From contig NZ_SMFP01000007.1 in the NCBI RefSeq assembly GCF_004348975.1, forward strand, positions 124,001 to 188,000: 64,000 bases of DNA, read 5' to 3'. Source of the stretch: Antarcticimicrobium sediminis. GTDB lineage: Bacteria > Pseudomonadota > Alphaproteobacteria > Rhodobacterales > Rhodobacteraceae. Each line of letters begins with the position of its first letter. Position 1 is the stretch's first letter. A program made the position numbers and the translations under genes. Below the pieces are notes generated by a model. The model was not told the DNA's origin and did not search any database. It saw nothing but the letters and a program-made list of their open reading frames with translations. Below are positions 62,301 through 64,000 of the stretch, piece after piece.

Positions 62301-64000
62301 GGATCGGGTGATTTCCCGTCGGTCGGTGACGGTTGACGCGGGCGAAGCCGTGATTCCGCTGGAGGTGACGGCGGACTGGGGCACCGGCGCCTATGTCACC
62401 GCCACCGTGATCCGACCGATGGACGTGGCCACGGGACAGGCACCGGCGCGCGCCATTGGTCTTGTCCATGCGGCCATCGCCCCCGGCGACAAGGCCTTGC
62501 AGGTCAGCATCGACGCGCCAGACCTGACCCGCCCGCGCGGCACCCAACAGGTGCGCGTCGCGGTGACGGGGGCGCAACAGGGCGACCAGGCCTGGCTGAC
62601 GCTGTCTGCCGTGGATCTGGGCATCCTCAACCTCACCGGTTTTCAAAGCCCCGATCCGCAAGGCTATTATTTCGGCCAGCGGCGGCTAGGGGTCGAACTG
62701 CGCGATGTCTATGGTCGGTTGATCGACGGCATGAACGGCGCGATGGGAACCGTCCGCTCGGGCGGCGATGCCGATGCCGGGATGCGGATGCAATCGCCGC
62801 CGCCAACGCAGGATCTGATGGCGGTGTTCTCTGGCCCGGTTCAAGTGGGGCCGGAGGGCGAGGCGGTGATCGATATCGACCTGCCCGATTTCAACGGCAC
62901 GGTACGGCTGATGGCGGTGGCCTGGACACGGGGCGCTGTCGGTCAGGCCGAGGCCGATATGATCGTGCGCGACCCGGTGGTGGTGACCGCCAGCCTGCCG
63001 CGCTTTCTCGCCCCCGGCGACGACAGCCGGATCCGGCTTGAGGTGGTCCATGCCGACGGTCCGGTGGGCCAGATGGAACTGGACCTGAGCACACGCGGCA
63101 CCGGCATCGTGCTGGGCGGGGACCCTGCCCCGTTTGAGCTGACCCAAGGCGGCAAAGCGGTGTTCGAGGTGCTGGTTCACGCCAGCTCCGTGGGCGATCC
63201 GGTGATCGACCTGGCGTTGCGCACGCCGGATGGCAAGACCCTGACCCAAAGCCTGCGGCTGCCGGTGCGCAGCAACGATCCCGAGGTGGCGCAGACCCGG
63301 CGCTTCTCGCTCGCGGCGGGCGACCGGTTCGTGTTCAGCAACGACGTCTTTGCCGGGCTGATGCCGGGCACGGCCAGCGCGATCCTGTCGGCGGGTCCGC
63401 TGGCGCGGTTCGACGCACCGGGCTTGCTGGCGCGGCTTGACCGCTATCCCTATGGCTGCACCGAGCAGGTGACGTCAAAGGCGCTGCCGTTGTTGTACCT
63501 GTCATCGGTGGCAAAGGCCGCTGGGCTGGGCAATGGCCCGGCGGTCGAGGCCCGCATCGCCGGTGCAATCTCGCAGGTTCTGACGCGGCAAGCGCCCAAC
63601 GGCTCGTTTGGTTTGTGGCGGGCGGAATCGGGGGATTTCTGGCTGGACGCCTATGTCACCGACTTCCTGTCGCGGGCGCAGGCCGAAGGCCATGAGGTGC
63701 CCGAACGCGCGCTTCGCCAAGCGCTGGACAATCTGCGCAACCGGGTCAACTACGTCCCCGATTTCGACGCGGGCGACGACGCGGGCAGCGATGTCGCCTA
63801 TGCGCTGATGGTGCTGGCTCGCGAAGGCGCGGCGGCGATGGGCGACCTGCGCTATTACGCCGATGTGAAGGGCGGCGATTTCACCACCCCGCTGGCGGCG
63901 GCGCAACTGGGCGCGGCGCTGGCGGCCTATGGCGATCAACCGCGCGCGGACGCGATGTTCACCCGCGCCGCACGGCTGATCGAGACCCGGCCAGAAACCG
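59338..64000 (+). CDS. Alpha-2-macroglobulin family protein with N-terminal PAN domain, 3' end outside window
   Basis: At least 1554 residues from ATG 59338 (ribosome site CGGAGA); open to the right edge. Signal peptide MTHIMRAALGLIFAALWSVVALA. A Cys-rich PAN/apple-like domain (about 28-100; LPSCLRACSANSRCIAFTYN) precedes the macroglobulin domains, e.g. DVFLTTDRGAYRAGETIHAT of the MG3/4 type and the A2M core VQVGPEGEAVIDIDLPDFNG. The thioester motif is intact: Cys1374 in YPYGCTEQVTSK. A bacterial A2M traps attacking proteases in the periplasm. The usual partner gene pbpC would lie beyond the window; not seen. Confidence 0.93.
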   Translation, partial: MTHIMRAALGLIFAALWSVVALAQQPQQPLPEFRYVVTNDTDFYGSDLDPLFETDLPSCLRACSANSRCIAFTYNTRANACFPKSRVSERSPYVGALSAEKIATSAAALARGTTRAADLDFLSEDDMAKARDRARDLGLMHRAGGVELSTVLNAMTTSLQSGNTLSAANWTGAAVSLTDAGAYWTDYARLLLDLHSDSSSRQRAYDRRAQEAAINGYLRADSDGARASALDILAQALERNDRGRDMIPALRLANDIQPRTDSLAALDAAIGKYGFRITESTVESDTDAPRICATFSEDLVAAGVEYDPFLQLPEPGLAVQAKGRQLCVDGIEHGKRYRITFRRGLPAASGEKLQKDIELTHYVQDRSPTVRFPGRAYVLAKSADAALPVETVNVDKLELTLRRVSDRNLIRAMQQDYFARPLSQWQQEDFADSVAQDVWTGSAEVQNDLNHDMTTRLPMGEAIAGQGPGIYVLSAKLPGADPYDDPGATQWFVLSDLGLSTLSGSDGLHVQVAGLSDAQARAGVELTLISRANAVLGTVQTGADGHALFAPGLTRGSGGAAPALVVARLGEDDLSFLSLTEPAFDLSDRGVEGRAPAGPVDVFLTTDRGAYRAGETIHATALARDDTALAIEGLPLIAILSRPDGVEYRRHISGGGDAGGHVFAFPVGASAPRGSWQLEIKTDPDAPALARQTVLVEDFLPERIDFDLTLPEAALRAGDTPPLNIEARYLFGAPGADLNIEGQVMLRPASTVAGWPGYRFGRHDTTAHAQSSYFGGSKTDAKGHASVAIELPRPEVGGQPLEATVIARLADGSARPVERRLSVPVRPDGPVIGIKPLFDEVVSEGTEARFEVIALSPELTPEPMPVRWTLNRVTTRYQWYQLYGNWDWEPVTRRSRIASGTATLDGTPLTLSAPVDWGEYELVVEHLDGVDTAASVDFYAGWYGAADASSTPDRLEMSLDRETFAVGDTAKLRIVPRAGGTALITVMGDRVISRRSVTVDAGEAVIPLEVTADWGTGAYVTATVIRPMDVATGQAPARAIGLVHAAIAPGDKALQVSIDAPDLTRPRGTQQVRVAVTGAQQGDQAWLTLSAVDLGILNLTGFQSPDPQGYYFGQRRLGVELRDVYGRLIDGMNGAMGTVRSGGDADAGMRMQSPPPTQDLMAVFSGPVQVGPEGEAVIDIDLPDFNGTVRLMAVAWTRGAVGQAEADMIVRDPVVVTASLPRFLAPGDDSRIRLEVVHADGPVGQMELDLSTRGTGIVLGGDPAPFELTQGGKAVFEVLVHASSVGDPVIDLALRTPDGKTLTQSLRLPVRSNDPEVAQTRRFSLAAGDRFVFSNDVFAGLMPGTASAILSAGPLARFDAPGLLARLDRYPYGCTEQVTSKALPLLYLSSVAKAAGLGNGPAVEARIAGAISQVLTRQAPNGSFGLWRAESGDFWLDAYVTDFLSRAQAEGHEVPERALRQALDNLRNRVNYVPDFDAGDDAGSDVAYALMVLAREGAAAMGDLRYYADVKGGDFTTPLAAAQLGAALAAYGDQPRADAMFTRAARLIETRPET

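Overview
The window is a GC-rich stretch of an alphaproteobacterial chromosome, most likely from a Rhodobacterales/Roseobacter-type marine bacterium. The pointers are a Paracoccus/Rhodobacter-style cytochrome c550, the gpmI-envC-ctpA order, an NDUFS6-like zinc-finger protein, a roseobacter-type bacterial sodium channel and overall codon use. This assignment is inference from gene content; no rRNA or tRNA gene was seen.

Layout. Positions 1-5.1 kb are housekeeping: gpmI-envC-ctpA (minus), a 59-residue zinc-finger protein (plus) and a hydroxypyruvate-isomerase-like protein (minus). Positions 5.3-10 kb form an envelope-themed plus-strand cluster: a secreted caspase-like protease with Sel1 and peptidoglycan-binding domains, two uncharacterised exported proteins and an OmpA-domain protein, with a minus-strand M15 peptidase in between. 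Positions 10-47 kb are one large type VI secretion system (T6SS) locus. The Ser/Thr kinase PpkA reads plus. A block of 22 minus-strand genes (12.2-41.8 kb) encodes PppA, TagF, TssM, TssL, TssK, the FHA protein TagH, PAAR, an unknown, VgrG, a giant sheath-fusion protein, a voltage-gated sodium channel, a lysine-rich pore-like protein, ClpV, TssG, TssF, TssE, TagJ, Hcp, TssC, TssB and TssA. A divergent plus-strand operon (41.9-47.0 kb) has a helical-repeat protein, a small exported protein and a TolQ-TolR-TolR-TonB-like complex.

How it fits together. The core T6SS is complete except for TssJ. It carries the threonine-phosphorylation control set (PpkA, PppA, TagH, TagF) plus TagJ. Three things are not standard: (i) a 1276-residue fusion of TssB, three tiers of acidic repeats, a second TssB-like part and a TssC lacking its C-terminal third, sitting beside a normal TssB/TssC pair; (ii) a sodium channel whose stop codon overlaps the start of that fusion, preceded by a lysine-rich protein with a glycine-zipper-like segment; (iii) a TolQR-powered protein whose periplasmic end is homologous to that of PpkA, hinting at a joint envelope-sensing device upstream of T6SS firing. 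A TVIxP threonine motif shared by PpkA and TssL probably marks the FHA ligand.

Positions 47-64 kb return to ordinary genes: a flavin monooxygenase, idi, cytochrome c550, a P1-family hydrolase, arfB, a queuosine-precursor transporter, a phytase-like esterase, mepA, an MFS transporter, yggT, recQ, yaaA and a large alpha-2-macroglobulin with an N-terminal PAN domain, cut by the right edge. Two very short genes (34 and 37 codons) and several intergenic repeat elements are also described.
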